Source: Epithemia pelagica (Eukaryota > Bacillariophyta > Bacillariophyceae > Surirellales > Surirellaceae). Taken from it: a DNA stretch of 64,000 nt. Of this stretch, positions 9,636 to 21,260 are shown piece after piece. Each line of letters begins with the position of its first letter. Position 1 is the first letter of the stretch. Made by a program: the position numbers and the translations under genes. The notes beneath the pieces were generated by a model. The model searched no databases. It saw nothing but the letters and a program-made list of their open reading frames with translations, and had not been told where the DNA came from. The stretch is taken from NCBI GenBank assembly GCA_946965045.2, contig OX337228.1:2914001-2978000 (forward strand), in the 5' to 3' direction.

Positions 9636-11227
9636 GCTTGAATCACCTGAGACCTGAGACCTCTGTTACCTCTGATCGGGCAAGAGCACGTCGTCCTTCT
9701 CGGTTTCAAATCTATAGCCGTTACAGTTACAACTGTCCAGTATACTTTGCGTAAGAGTGTGAGGATATTCATAATTAATACGATCGTTGAGAGTATACGA
9801 TTACGATGCGCGACCGCAGGACAGAATAATATGATCTAACGTTCATATTTCATATTACAAGTGAATCCTTAATCCTAGTGAAGTTGCTGCTTTGTACTCC
9901 TAATCAAGTCCGCGTAAAAGTCTATCATGAGAACCCTCAGATTAGATGTCCGCTTCTTAGCAAGAAGGCTGCCCGGAAAGCAGATATCCAATCTCACAGA
10001 CAGCCAAACAGGTTTTTTTTCTCCATTCTCATCCCATTTTCCATCAAAAATCAGAAAGGACACGCCGGCATTACTTTGTCACAATTCAAAACAGTTCGAA
10101 CGGCCCAGCGTGCATGACGGTTCAAATTCAGTCTCATTCCTCCAAAAAGGCAAACGAACAACGAACCTCAATCACGGCACCCATGTCCATGGTTTGTGAG
10201 CTTCCATGCAAGTAAGGTAAGTCAGAAAAGACAAAGCTGTTACTAGAAGTGTCCCTCCCTGCTGCCTGCTTGTGTTTGCCATTTTCTGGAATCCTTGCGA
10301 CTGCGACATCTCATGTCTCACCACTCTGACATTGCTGATTAGTCTTGATGATTGATTCATTTGTAGGAGTAGTTTGTAGCCCTTTTACTTTGATACTCCT
10401 ACTAGTCTACGTAGAATTCCTAGTCTTTATCATACCGTATATCGTAGTCATAGGGGTAAATATCAATGTTAACGGTGTCATGGTGGAGTCTGGACTCTCG
10501 TGTTCATTGTTCATTGCTTTCATCCCACTCCTTTCTCGTCTTCACCTTTAAGAAGAAACAAATAACACTAAGCATTTTCCTCCATGAGCATTTGACCAGA
10601 CTTCAGGAGCAGATCGTAGCCTATAAAGTGGTGACAATCAGCCACATATTATCGCTACGACGAAACCAAAGCGTCACCTACCTACTAGAGAACTCAAAGC
10701 ACGGGGGTGACAAGCCTAATAATGAGAAAATGGGCAAAGATACTATCAATCCTACAGAAGGAACAAAAGATCACACAGCAACTATAGGAAAGACGCACTC
10801 AATCGACAACGACTGCACCATGGTCATATTGGTCCGTGATCAGTGTTTTGTGTTTTGGTCGGCCCTACTACAGATTTTGTCCTCACGATTTTATGAGAGG
10901 TTGTCGCCAGCGTCCGAAATTTCAATCGTGTTGATCAGAGGACGCCCGCCAACCATCAACGGTCACTTTCACGCCGGCCATTCTAGATGACGTTTTTGCT
11001 TTTGTGAGTTTTAATGGGGAGAAGGACGGACTGTGGAGCAATCATCGTGGTCACAGACAGACCGCAGGGTCGGTCGCATCAAATTGGCTAAGAAGCGGAC
11101 ACATAATCTGAGGGAAACAACAATAATGACTAAGTAGGCCGGTACTCCTGGGTACTGCGTACTCCTATTTTCTCCTGTTAAGATTCCCAATTTATACGAA
11201 CGGGCTTGTCCATAGCAAGCCACTTAT
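9636..11227. other. Intergenic, 1.6 kb, no supported gene
   Basis: This gap between the two HMG genes is AT-rich with many short in-frame openings that have no recognisable protein character. It contains scattered TACTCCT/AGGAGTA words (for example near 10395 and 11150), like the denser region at 13.3-14.1 kb. I see no tRNA or structured RNA. Confidence 0.5.
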
Positions 11228-12760
11228 TCACATTCTCGGCCCATTCTGAAGATGTTGTGGCTCTACACCAGCGGAGGGATGATTGGTAGGATCATGTTGA
11301 TTGAACAACGATTGGAGACCTGGTTGTGCCTGTTGTTCTTGATTCATCAACAGTTGCTGTAGCTGCTGAGTTTGAGAAGGTTGCTGCTGAAGCAACGATA
11401 ATCCCTGTTGCTGTGAAGCATCGACTCCCCCAACCTCACTACTGCCTCCTAATCCAGCACTAGGGTCGGAATCCCAACCCACTCCAGCAGGTCGTTGCTG
11501 AGCTTGCTGTTGACTAACAATGTCGTGGACATTGGAAGCATTGCTCAGGTCCATTCCCCCAACTCCAGCAGTCGAAGCACCCAATGATCCCGGACCCCCC
11601 ATGACGAACGGTTGCTGCTGTTGAGGCTGTTGATTCGCCAAATAGTTGAACAAGACTTGATTTCCGGGCTGTAACATCTGCTGCTGCTGAGGCTGTTGTT
11701 GCTGAAGCTGTAGGGCGAGCAAGTCAGCCGGAGACCCCCCTCCAACTACAGCACCTGACATCAAAGCAGCAGCTTGAGCTTGCTGCTGCTGCCGCTGGAG
11801 CAAAACCTGTTCGAGAAGCAGGGCGTTTGACTGCTGTGCTTGCTGCGGAATGCCTGCCATTGTCGCTCCCGAAACAATTCCCTGTTGTTGCTGCTGCTGC
11901 TGAGTCGGCTGTTGCTGCAAAAACGGAGAGAACTGCTGATAGTGCGGCAACATGCCGGACGTAGATGATGGGAGACCAGTTGTTTGAAACTGGGATGATA
12001 ACAAGGCAGCAGTATTTGGGTCCATCGAAGTACCACCCGTTCCACCCAAGCCTGTAGGAAGAAAGCCTGTGGGCTGGAGCTGATGCGGCATTGAAGCCAT
12101 CTGCGGGAGGCCAGGAATTCCCGCTACTCCACCGCCAGGTGGCTGCTGTAAGGTCATGCCAGTTGCAGCGTTCGCAGTCAATGGAGGTGCTGCTCCCAAA
12201 CGAATACCATCAATGCCTTGAGAGGACAAGGAATTGGATCCCTGCGTCGGATCGGTCTTGACGTTCACTTCGGCCGTGGCCTGTTTCTTCGTGGTCCTGC
12301 TTGGTGAAAGATCATCGGACAGCTCTCCCCCCGTTTTGTCCTTTTTGCGCTTCTGTTTCGCAGACTGCGCCATCGTGTTCATCACAATGTTCTGTTGGTA
12401 CTCCTCCATCTTGACACGATACTTTTTCATCTCCTCCTCGGCCTGTGCCTCATACTTCTTCTTCTCGGTTTCATTCAACGCACTCCAGCGTTTGCCCACG
12501 CAGCGGGCAAGAGCCTGAAAGAGCACGGGGGCCTTCTTCTTGCCTTGTTGCTTCTGGCGCTCTGCTTCTTCTTCGGTTGGCAAGATGAAGTCATCTTGTT
12601 CGATGCCCTGGCGCTGAGCACTGAGGATCCGTTCACGCTCATCCGCAAAGAACAGATTGTAAGCAGAAAGGGGCCGCTTCGGCATATCTTTCGGCTTTTT
12701 GTTGCGCTTTCGCGCTCGCTTCGGTGCGGTTGCATCGTCGGCAGAAGCCTTCTTGCTCAT
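11228..12760 (-). CDS. HMG-box protein (paralogue 2, Gln-rich tail)
   Basis: From the ATG at 12760 (MSKKASADD) the product is about 510 residues; an upstream in-frame Met at 12877 is possible but its leader looks non-coding. The HMG box opens with NKKPKDMPKRPLSAYNLFFA and continues APVLFQALARCVGKRWSALN, again with an insert between helices 1 and 2 (about 33 residues, Glu/Gln/Lys-rich). The C-terminal 350 residues are dominated by Gln runs with Gly, Pro and Met, typical of transcription activation or condensate-forming tails. The likely role is nuclear DNA architecture or transcription. The CAG/CAA repeats in this tail (CTG/TTG on the plus strand, 11340-11900) are candidates for length variation. 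Confidence 0.88.
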   Translation of the reverse strand: MSKKASADDATAPKRARKRNKKPKDMPKRPLSAYNLFFADERERILSAQRQGIEQDDFILPTEEEAERQKQQGKKKAPVLFQALARCVGKRWSALNETEKKKYEAQAEEEMKKYRVKMEEYQQNIVMNTMAQSAKQKRKKDKTGGELSDDLSPSRTTKKQATAEVNVKTDPTQGSNSLSSQGIDGIRLGAAPPLTANAATGMTLQQPPGGGVAGIPGLPQMASMPHQLQPTGFLPTGLGGTGGTSMDPNTAALLSSQFQTTGLPSSTSGMLPHYQQFSPFLQQQPTQQQQQQQGIVSGATMAGIPQQAQQSNALLLEQVLLQRQQQQAQAAALMSGAVVGGGSPADLLALQLQQQQPQQQQMLQPGNQVLFNYLANQQPQQQQPFVMGGPGSLGASTAGVGGMDLSNASNVHDIVSQQQAQQRPAGVGWDSDPSAGLGGSSEVGGVDASQQQGLSLLQQQPSQTQQLQQLLMNQEQQAQPGLQSLFNQHDPTNHPSAGVEPQHLQNGPRM

Positions 12761-14580
12761 AAGATGATACCTTGGTTTAATTTGCAATTCGCAAAGTCTG
12801 TGGTAGAAAAGAGTGAACGGGAGACAAGAACGAGGGTCTGATCGACTTTTTAAGTGTGGTAGACGATTAAATAACACTTGGTGGCTTTTTCGTTGCTTTC
12901 TGTTTTTGACTTTTTATTCCTATCACGAGATGGTGTGTGGTGGGTGTGCAAGGGCCGAAGTTCTATGTCAGCGTCTATTAACACCGCCTATCGTCTATCG
13001 TGTCACTCTTCGACACTACCAGTACTCGTACGAACGAATGCTGCTTCTGTTATCTCTTGACAGCGAGAGAAGAGAGAACCTAAGTTTCGATCTTGCTTAC
13101 TTAGAGGGCGAAGACTTCCCCGGAGATATGCGAAACCAGCCGAGCATAGAATGGTGCACATCCAATATTATTGGAAATGGAATTGGAATAGTGATACTTA
13201 GAGCTAAGATTAGACATGCACGTGCGTTCCTGCGTTCTCAGCGAATCTTGAGTTCTTAGCTCTTCTCTCTACCTACCTCTAGCTAGAGCTAGCTCTCTAC
13301 TCCTAAGAAGAGGAGCTCTCTAGTAGTTAGGAGTACTTGTCTTAGAGTAGCATTTAGCATCGTGCTAGAGGAGTACCTACTCATCCACATTAATCCACAA
13401 TGGAGCTACTCCTACTACCCCTTAGTTACAACCACGCATGATTGATGAAGAAAGTTACTCCTCTCTACAAAGTAGCTACTAGAGCATGTGCTAGCTAGTG
13501 TCGATGTTCCCTCTCTAATCTCAAGCTCTCCACTCTAGAGTAGAAGGTAGTAGAGTAGTTAGGAGTACAATAGACTATAAGGACTAGGTAGAATCATGTT
13601 AGATTTAGATCTCTAGGTAGTCGAGCGCAAGGAGCGTATCTGTGTATCCTTTAGCTCCTAGCTACTCTATCTAGGCTAGAGAGAAGACACTGCCCAGCTA
13701 CTCTAGAGCTCCTAGAGAGGCTCTTTCTCTAAGTCGCCTGGCATGTATTGTAATAGAGAGGTGGCATGTTCCCAGTTGTTCCTCGAATTTTACCATAATT
13801 GCAACCAAGCAAGATTCAGCGAAAAAAGAGACTATGACTGTCTGTACGTATTATGGATTTTGGCAGATCATTTTGCTTTGTATTGCCCTACTGGCCCATA
13901 CGTAGTAGTTAGTATTACTAATTACTAATTACTTCTCCTACAACAAGTAGGAATATGTACGCAGCTAAGTCTTTCGCATTATGAATGGAGATGCCGAAGG
14001 ACTCTACTAGGAGCTCTATGAGCTAGGTACTCCTAGGAGCCTCAGAAAAATATTCATAAGCCCATACACTCCAGTCTAGAGGAGGAGTAATCCTTACTCT
14101 CTAGGATTCTAGAGGTAGTTTTTCATTTTTCAGTGGTCATTTTCAGAGCTGGTCTTAACGACTGTGAAATTTCCCATATTTCATTCTAACAAAGCGTCCC
14201 AATACTCGTAGATCTTTACCAATAGCCAACAGCCCACACAAAATGGTGTATGGAAATATCACAAAATTGTTCAGAGTTAAGACCAGCTCTTTCCAATTTC
14301 CCACATCACAGGAGTACTTTATTTCGCAGTATGTGTATGTGCGTCGTGCGGTGAAATGGCCTGTCCCTCTCCCGTTCGTATTGGGTACTGGGTTTGGTCT
14401 TGGATATTCTTGGTCGAAGATTTTTGTTGGGTCAGTGCGAACGACTCCTCTTTTTATCAAAAATGGAATCGTCGACCCAGTAGACAAGAGTTGATAACAA
14501 CAAACAAGAAAGACAGAAGACGAGCCATCGACTGTCTAGCGGTTGCTCGTGAAAAGAAAAATGTTTTTGGTTCTGTTTCC
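12761..14580. repeat. Gene-poor tract rich in CTAG and CTCCTA/TAGGAG words
   Basis: This 1.8-kb gap separates the divergent HMG and BTB genes. From about 13250 to 14130 the sequence is saturated with short, mostly palindromic words: CTAG, GAGCTC, AGCTACTC, TAGGAGTAC and their complements, as in AGCTAGAGCTAGCTC near 13283 and TCTAGAGCTCCTAGAG near 13703. There is no regular unit length, so it is not a simple satellite. No ORF here is convincing. The density of CTAG, usually an uncommon word, is directly visible. Confidence 0.55.
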
Positions 14581-16324
14581 ATGACTTCATCTTCTCTCGA
14601 AGAGCAGCTTCAGGCTTATCGAAGAAAGTTGGCCACATACAAGGATGGCAGCGACAGCACGTCGTCCGTTGGTGGAAATCAATCAAACGTCAACAACGAG
14701 GACCTCTTCGTAAACTCGCAATCAAGACCCGCAAGCCACAGCCCCCTCCGGTCTAAGGCCAACTTTACTGCAACAGATCAGCATCAGAGAGCGTCGTCAT
14801 TTGCGGGAGCTGACAACATGCAGTCCGATATGGATATGGAGGCCCAAAATGATGGGGAAGTGCCGGGTGAAAGTGAGCCCCAATTTAACTATGACGACGA
14901 CTTCGACAAGGGAGAACTCAGTCCATCTGAGACGGAGGAAGAAGTTCTTACGTGGAGAACAGATCCAGCCAGGAGTCTAAGTGATTGGACCATTCTCGTG
15001 TCCAATCGCGAGACCAGAGAAACCACACCGTATCATGTACATCGAAATGTCTTGGCCGTTGGTCCAAAGAAAAGCGAATACTTTGTTCGATTCTTTCTAA
15101 GTCATGACCGACTTCACAAGGAAGGGAAATCAACCGAAATATGGTTCGACAGTGTCGCTGCTGATGCTATGCCACAATTGCTCGACTACATGTACGCGCC
15201 GGATGGCACATTGGACATTTCAACTGAGTGTGCCGTAGGGCTGCGTCATCTGGCGCAGTTCTTTGGGATGCGAGGATTGCACAAAAAGGTCATGGCCTAC
15301 ATAACGTTAGATCTGACAATGTACAATATCAAAACTTATTACCAACATACCGTCAGAGTCGATGACACAAAAGTTTCGGAACTCGCAAGTGCTCACTGCG
15401 CCGAACATGTAATGGAGATTGGCTTGGACGACCCACTGTTAGAAGTTATTGACCCTTCCTTTTTGCGACGAATATTACTGTCGAGTGCTATTGATTCGGA
15501 AGAAAAACAATTGTACACCAGTCAATTGCTGGCTGAGTACTGTCGACAACATAAGAAAGTTCTGGATGATCAAGATTTCATCCGACTCACTGATGAAAAC
15601 TGCTTGTCACGTGTTCACTATTCAGCAGCTTTGACTCTCATGGAGATGGAATCCGATCTAGTTATTATTGACCAGCACGAAGAGGACCAGATCGCAGAGT
15701 TTACAAGTTTACAGAATCGTTGTCTGGCTGATTTGACGGAACACTGGGAAGAGTTGAGCCAGATGCAGCCCATCGAGTTGACGAGAATTTGCCGAAAACT
15801 TCCTTCGGTCGTCGTCACGGAAATCATGGTACGATCGTTGGGCGTCGCAAAGAAACAACTGGATTCTGGGCGAGGTGGAGGCGGCTCCTCGGGAATGGAC
15901 TCGTCAGAATACGAAGCCAGATTGGAGGATCTGAAGGAAGAACATCAGGAGACGCTCGACCGAGTCAAGAAAGAGTTTGAAACGAACCTGATAAAAATGA
16001 AAGAAGCAGTCGTGGAAAAGTAAGTGGTGGCGACTGTTTAAAGAAAACTCACTCACGTAGGGAGGCTATCTCACGTTTTTCGCTTTCTGTTGCAGAGACA
16101 AATTCATTGCACAATATTGGAATGAATTGAAGCGATTTGAACGGGTCTCCAATACTCCTGAGGGAAAGATGGTTCAAAGTACGTCGTCGGCACTGAAAGT
16201 ATTGAAAATGCCAGGCATTGGCAATCAGCCAATAGAGGGGTTAATCTTATCCAAACCAAAGGGAGGGGGCAAGTTTCCTATCTTCGTGTACAACAGTAAG
16301 AAAGCAGATGATATAACGGTTTGA
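14581..16324 (+). CDS. BTB/POZ domain protein
   Basis: Two exons, 14581-16019 and 16096-16324, flank a 76-nt GT-AG intron and give about 555 residues. I chose the ATG at 14581 (MTSSSLEEQ) because the upstream in-frame sequence has no protein character. An acidic, Ser-rich N-terminus leads to a BTB fold at about 130-245, with SDWTILVSN, PYHVHRNVLAVGPKKSEYF and LLDYMYAPDG. A helical BACK-like region follows, then a Lys/Glu-rich coiled coil around the intron. BTB domains mediate dimerisation and often link substrates to Cullin-3 ubiquitin ligases; that role here is an inference. Related BTB proteins are common in diatoms. The gene is convergent with the hydroxylase gene, 228 nt away. Confidence 0.82.
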
Positions 16325-16552
16325 GGTTTGAATGGCATCAGTAATGATGAGCTAGACATGATTGAATAGTTTAGAATTCTAACGAATCGATAACAGGGAC
16401 TTCTAATCTCGTTGGGAAAAGTTGATATTTCAAGGTGCATAGGGGTGTCTTACACAAAGGTCTACTTTCTAATCCCCAATGTCCAATTCCAGTAAAGTGT
16501 GGCAGTAAAATTTACGCTTAGTTTCGCTCTTCGTCTCATCCAGTAACTCAGA

Positions 16553-18691
16553 TCAGATAGTGAAGTGTTGCTCTTCGCTACTTGCATGGTTGATAGTCCA
16601 CGTGTGAAGGGTATTGCCTTGGCGGTCTTTGACATTCCAAACATGAGAAACATAGGTATTTACTCGAACCGATTCTCCCGCTCCAAGTTCACCAAAATAT
16701 TGATCATGCCAGTACAAGCGTGCTCCGTTGAATTTTTCGTCCTGACCACTATTGAAAAAGAGTGCCGAGACGGATGTGAAACTACCTTCAGCGGTTGTCT
16801 TCTTTTCTTCTTGTCCGAACTTAAATGGGGCATGGCTAAACTCCTTTCGCGCCGCATTCCATACCCACAAATTAGCAGCCCATTTTGTCCCGGCCAAGAC
16901 TGGGCAGCCACCATGTTCACTCATTCCATCTTCGGTGCCATTCGGGAACTGGGAATAAAAGAGAACGGCCCGTGATTTTTTCGGTCGAACTGCCAACTTG
17001 GTTCGACATTGAATCGTCATATCCTCCTCCCATGATCCAGGCTTCAACATATCTGTTTCTCCCTGTTCTCGCAGGAGATGCACCAATTCACTCTTTTCCG
17101 GAACGTCTTCTCCGCTACGAGTTCCCTTCGAAAATACAGTTTCTCCTCCACAGGATTCCTCCAAATCACTCATGTACAGCAGTATTGTAGCGAACCGATT
17201 CCCTCCCCTTCCTTCTGATCGATAATCGTATTTTTCACGGGCTGATATGTCAATAAGTCTAGTTAGCGTATCGGAGATCCTTCTGTGACGATTGAAATAC
17301 CACAATAATCACTTACGAGCGTCTGTCAAGTAATCCATGTGTGGCACATATGCGGTAGTCTTTAGACATAACGCAAACCAGGAGCAAGGGAAATGTCCAC
17401 ATGAGCAAAGTGCAAAGTATATGCCGTTGTGGATGAAAAGTGACGTACCAAGTTATACCGCAGGATTTGAAGTCCATCGGTATGTGATTCGTAATATTCG
17501 TCAAAGCCCAACGCCGTCATACAACGTCTGCAAAAAATAATAGAGGGAAACAGCCAATCAGACAAGCGATGTACACGAGTTAATCCTTTCCAAAGTTGTT
17601 TGATCAAGTATTGACATTCCAGTGACTGCTACCCACCTCTTGATCGTCTGAGCTACTTTTCCATGTGTATCCCATGCATTTTCCGACGTTCGGCGCTGAA
17701 AGATATTAGCCCCAACAGTTCCGGTGGTACTACGGTGAAGCTTATGTGTTTCCGTTGTTTCTGCGAGCGCCTTGTCAATTAATTGTTGAGCCTCGTTCTC
17801 GGAGAAGAAGTTGTGGATATCAAAGACACGAGGGTTGAGGGACAAGACCTCCAATGCCAATGGACTACCACTTTGATCCAAGACATGGGGCAACTCGAAC
17901 ATTTCCCCAACGTATTTGGGAGCGAACATAAAGACACGTCCAGCCGGCACAGCATACAAATCCAATGTCGGGTCATTGCTGCTGCACGTCTCGCTTGTAT
18001 CACCGTCTGTGGAATTCTCATTTGTACAAGAAGAAGGAGAAGCATCACCACCTTTGTCGATGGACATCGATGAGCGTTGTATCAAGAGCTCCGCGAGTTG
18101 TTGCATGGAGCTGATTCGAACCCCTTCTCGAGTAAAGAAGCGACAGGGTAGATTACCAGCCGGCCCTTCGACGAGACGGACAGAATCAGGCTGTGGCACG
18201 GTTCGATCACGACCCATATCACAAAAGCCTCGAAATCCCTCCAAATCTTTGTTTTTCTTTGTATCCGTCGATTCGCACTGGTTGTCGGACATGGACTGCC
18301 AGAAAAATTCTGTCAACAAGGATTCGACAATGTATTTGTCCAGCTTCTGGTTCGGTTTGGGACACGATCGGCCTTTGAAGGCGCGCATGGCGTCATCCAG
18401 GGCTTTCATTGCGACGGTCGCAGACCCACAGGCATCCACTTCTCCGTTTCGATGCAAAGAGATCATCATTGAAGAATCTAATCCATTCACTGTCTCTTGT
18501 AGAACAAAGTCGGACACGGAGCGTTCACAGGGATCATTTTCTTTCACTTCTCGAGCGTCTGCTCGTTTGATGGTCAACAGTTCACGTCCACCATGAAATA
18601 GATCTCGTCCGTACACAACAAATAACCATGAGAAACAAATCAACTCAAACGCCACAAGCGCTTTCCCTGCCATGGTCTTCCACTCGGTCAT
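16553..18691 (-). CDS. Prolyl 4-hydroxylase fused to a VHL-beta-like domain
   Basis: I assign four exons: 18691-17637, 17527-17449, 17359-17317 and 17241-16553. All introns are GT-AG and the phases give an unbroken product of 621 residues. A hydrophobic N-terminus (FELICFSWLFVVYG) suggests a signal anchor in the secretory pathway. The catalytic 2OG-Fe(II) domain has the iron ligands His385 and Asp387 (YVPHMDYL, all within the tiny 43-nt exon 3), the core GGNRFATILLYMSD and CGGETVF, distal His502 (EHGGCPVLAGTKW) and the 2OG-binding Lys512. Residues about 546-621 resemble the VHL beta domain: ALFFN, then NTYVSHVWNVKD, where Thr578, His582 and Trp584 match VHL Ser111, His115 and Trp117 of the hydroxyproline pocket. 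It probably hydroxylates prolines; the target is unknown. The VHL-like call is pattern-based. Confidence 0.82.
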
Positions 18692-19149
18692 TGGTACCGG
18701 TCCTGGGTCCCTCTTTCCTAGACTATAGAAAGGAGAGGGAGAGAGTGAGCGAGCACCCCCAGCACAAACTCAACCTATCAGCGTTGCTGGATTCTGAATT
18801 TGTCAACAGAATCGCAGTAGAAGAGGGTTCACCAATACAAACAACAAGCAATGCAATAGTGGGTCGGAAGTCGGAAATCTTTTATCAAGCGACTTGCGGC
18901 TGGTGATGCAAGAATGTCCCAGCAGATTTTTAGTATGTCCGATATGCCTTTTTCGAAATGAGAAATGAGAACCATAGCTGCTCCTCTATCTACAGAGCTC
19001 TTTCAGAAACCATAGCCCATATAGCGACAAAGATCCAAAATCCCAAAATGGGGGGTCCCGCTCCTCCCCCCTCTTTTTGTCGGGGATGTAATGGCTTGTC
19101 CATTTCTTGGAAGAGACTTTCGTTGCGTTGGTGATCTTGATGATACACA
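18692..19149. other. Intergenic, divergent promoter region
   Basis: About 0.46 kb lies between the leftward hydroxylase gene and the rightward TRAPPC1 gene. I find no RNA gene or repeat. Confidence 0.4.
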
Positions 19150-19722
19150 ATGCCTGTACATTCACTTCACATCTTTGATCGGAAGGGCAAGACATTATTC
19201 ACCAAGCGATTCATCAAGGATTCCAGTGAAGAAAATGCAGATCCTGAGCAATTAGCCGAGCAACGGAAACTCGTCTTTGGTATGTTGTTTTCGCTTCGCG
19301 AAGTCGCGGCCAGGTTGTCGCCCGCTCCCGCCAACAACGAAACGAACGCCAACAACAAGAACAACACGGACAGCTACGGTAGCAGTGGATTGCATTCTGT
19401 CAGGACAGGTGCCACAACGCTATACAATTACGAAACTACAAGTGGCCTTCGATTTGCCCTTTACGTTGCCAATTATCACCTACCACCCTACAGTGGGACC
19501 GATCAGCATGAGAGCGACTCCAAGCTTGGATCATCCTCTACACCAGTTGCTACCGCACCCGATACCAGTGTACGGGCGGCGCTAGAATACATTTACAATG
19601 ACTTGTGGATCCAATGCGTGACCAGGTCGCCTCTCTATCGACCAACCGAACCTAATGTCGATGAAACCAACTTTGAAGCCAAGCTTACATCGTTTCTTCG
19701 AGCGCAACCTTGGTTCCGATAA
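19150..19722 (+). CDS. TRAPPC1: TRAPP complex subunit TRAPPC1/Bet5
   Basis: This single-exon gene encodes 190 residues with the longin-like sybindin fold. The N-terminus MPVHSLHIFDRKGKTLF, the segment RKLVFGMLFSLREVAARLSP, the TTLYNYETTSGLRF strand and the end LTSFLRAQPWF match TRAPPC1/Bet5 along its whole length (family about 145-160 residues). Low-complexity Asn/Ser inserts near residues 60-75 and 110-130 account for the extra length. TRAPP is the Rab1/Ypt1 exchange factor and tether at ER-Golgi and Golgi membranes, and Bet5 is a core subunit. The gene is convergent with the YEATS gene, with 145 nt between stops. Confidence 0.9.
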   Translation: MPVHSLHIFDRKGKTLFTKRFIKDSSEENADPEQLAEQRKLVFGMLFSLREVAARLSPAPANNETNANNKNNTDSYGSSGLHSVRTGATTLYNYETTSGLRFALYVANYHLPPYSGTDQHESDSKLGSSSTPVATAPDTSVRAALEYIYNDLWIQCVTRSPLYRPTEPNVDETNFEAKLTSFLRAQPWFR

Positions 19723-19867
19723 TAAGTTCCAAAAATTGAACAAATGGTCTTTTGGTGGTATCAAGAAAGCATAGAAGTAAACTTTTCGTAGGTTTGTTTG
19801 CCGACAAGGAGCATGGCATTCATTGTAATTCGTAGCCACCATCGACCTGTACGCTTTTTATGATGCT

Positions 19868-20996
19868 TCACGAAGGATTGGATGAACCCGCTGCAGTTGC
19901 TGCGTTTTTTGGCTTTTTGGCAGCTGTTGCACTGACACTCGAACGTGGGTTACCATTCTCATTGTTCGAGCCAACTGACTTTCGAGGCTGCCCCTGGGAT
20001 TGTTGTGCCGCCGTTGGCGGACCCGAGGACGTGGCTCCTCCTGATGCCGAGGACGACGTCGTCGTTTTTGCCTTGTTGTCTTGAGCTCTTCGTAGATCCT
20101 CATCCAACTGCTCCAACTCTCGATTGGCCAACAAGAGTCGATCGCGAGCCGATGCAAGTTCGCTCTGGAGAAACTTTTTGGCCTCCAACAACGCCAGAAA
20201 TGTCTCGGCATCCGAGTAGGGACGAAAATGATCTTGATGTGAATATTCAATGGAAGGAGACTCGGGGACACGTTTCAATTGCTCAAAAAAGGCTTCGGAT
20301 GGATTGGTAAATACCACTTCATCGTATGATTCCGCGACGACAGGATCATCCGGTTTCTTCTCTGCACCAGCTGATGCCCCTGGTACAGATGATGGGGGAA
20401 GGCTGTCCGGTGCAGGGGCTGGGTGATAAAGTTTGATGCCATGATTCACCTGATATGAGCAGGGCAAGGCGGGGGCACAGAAACGACAAAAGCTGTTGAG
20501 GTATGGGCATTCAACAAAAGTTTCTCAGCAATCCAAACAACCAGAAGAACCGCTCACATACCACTGTGGATTTTTCGTTCGGATCTTTCCAATAAATACG
20601 AATTTGAGCATCGAATTCACCCCAACCTCGTTCCGTGACTTGATATGGCGCCTTGGTGAGTTCTCGTACGGGTTGAGCAAAGGACGGATGAAGATGAAAG
20701 ACAGCTTTTTGAATACAATGTGAAATGTCTTCGTTGTTTGGACCACGTAAATACAATGTCCACTCATGCGTCGAATCAACAACAGCAGCAGGAGCTCCCG
20801 ATCCTTTTTTGTTCAAGGCAAAGGCTATCGACCCATACACAATCGGCAGGGACACCACTGTATCCTCCAATCGCGATGCTTCAGGTGGAGGCGGCATGGA
20901 TGGCGCCGTACCAGATAAAGGTGAAACAGCGCCACCGACCAAAGGTAGGGAGGCAGCAGACGATGTTGCCATGGTGCTTCGAGAATGATGCTGCAT
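19868..20996 (-). CDS. YEATS-domain chromatin reader (Yaf9/GAS41-like)
   Basis: Two exons, 20996-20562 and 20449-19868, join across a 112-nt GT-AG intron to give about 338 residues. The YEATS domain (about 45-155) is clear: IVYGSIAFAL, HEWTLYLRGPNNEDISH, KAVFHLHPSF and VTERGWGEFDAQIRIYW, with the last strand split by the intron (KSTV, then VNHGIKLYH). A predicted coiled coil (EAKKFLQSELASARDRLLLA) follows, then a Ser/Ala/Gly-rich tail. This order of YEATS then coiled coil fits Yaf9/GAS41, the acyl-lysine reader shared by SWR1 and NuA4 complexes. An MRG protein, another NuA4-type subunit, is encoded 14 kb away, but there is no sign of linkage beyond chance. An alternative start at Met9 (20972) is possible. 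Confidence 0.88.
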
Positions 20997-21260
20997 CTAC
21001 AAAATGCGCGATGGGGGTGGTGTGGGTAGAAATTGCCACCAAAGTAATAATCCTCAGCCGTGTACGGTGGAAAAGCTGAATAATGAATCAAATGAATCAT
21101 TGAACGGAAGAGATCTTCCACGCTGGAAAGTTTCTACGCGTGCCGTTGGGGATTCGGAAGCTGTACAATACAATAAAATTCATATAAATTGTGATGTCTT
21201 CGAAACAGTAGGGAAGACGAGCATCACCATCCATTCATAATTCATATCCATTGAAGCATT

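Noticed and set aside
10466-10990. Open frame of 174 codons on the plus strand in the HMG gap
   Set aside because: Composition is nondescript, there is no domain or helix pattern, and it lies in AT-rich intergenic sequence.
12813-13259. Open frame of 148 codons upstream of the Q-rich HMG gene
   Set aside because: It runs through the promoter region into the CTAG-rich tract, with no protein character.
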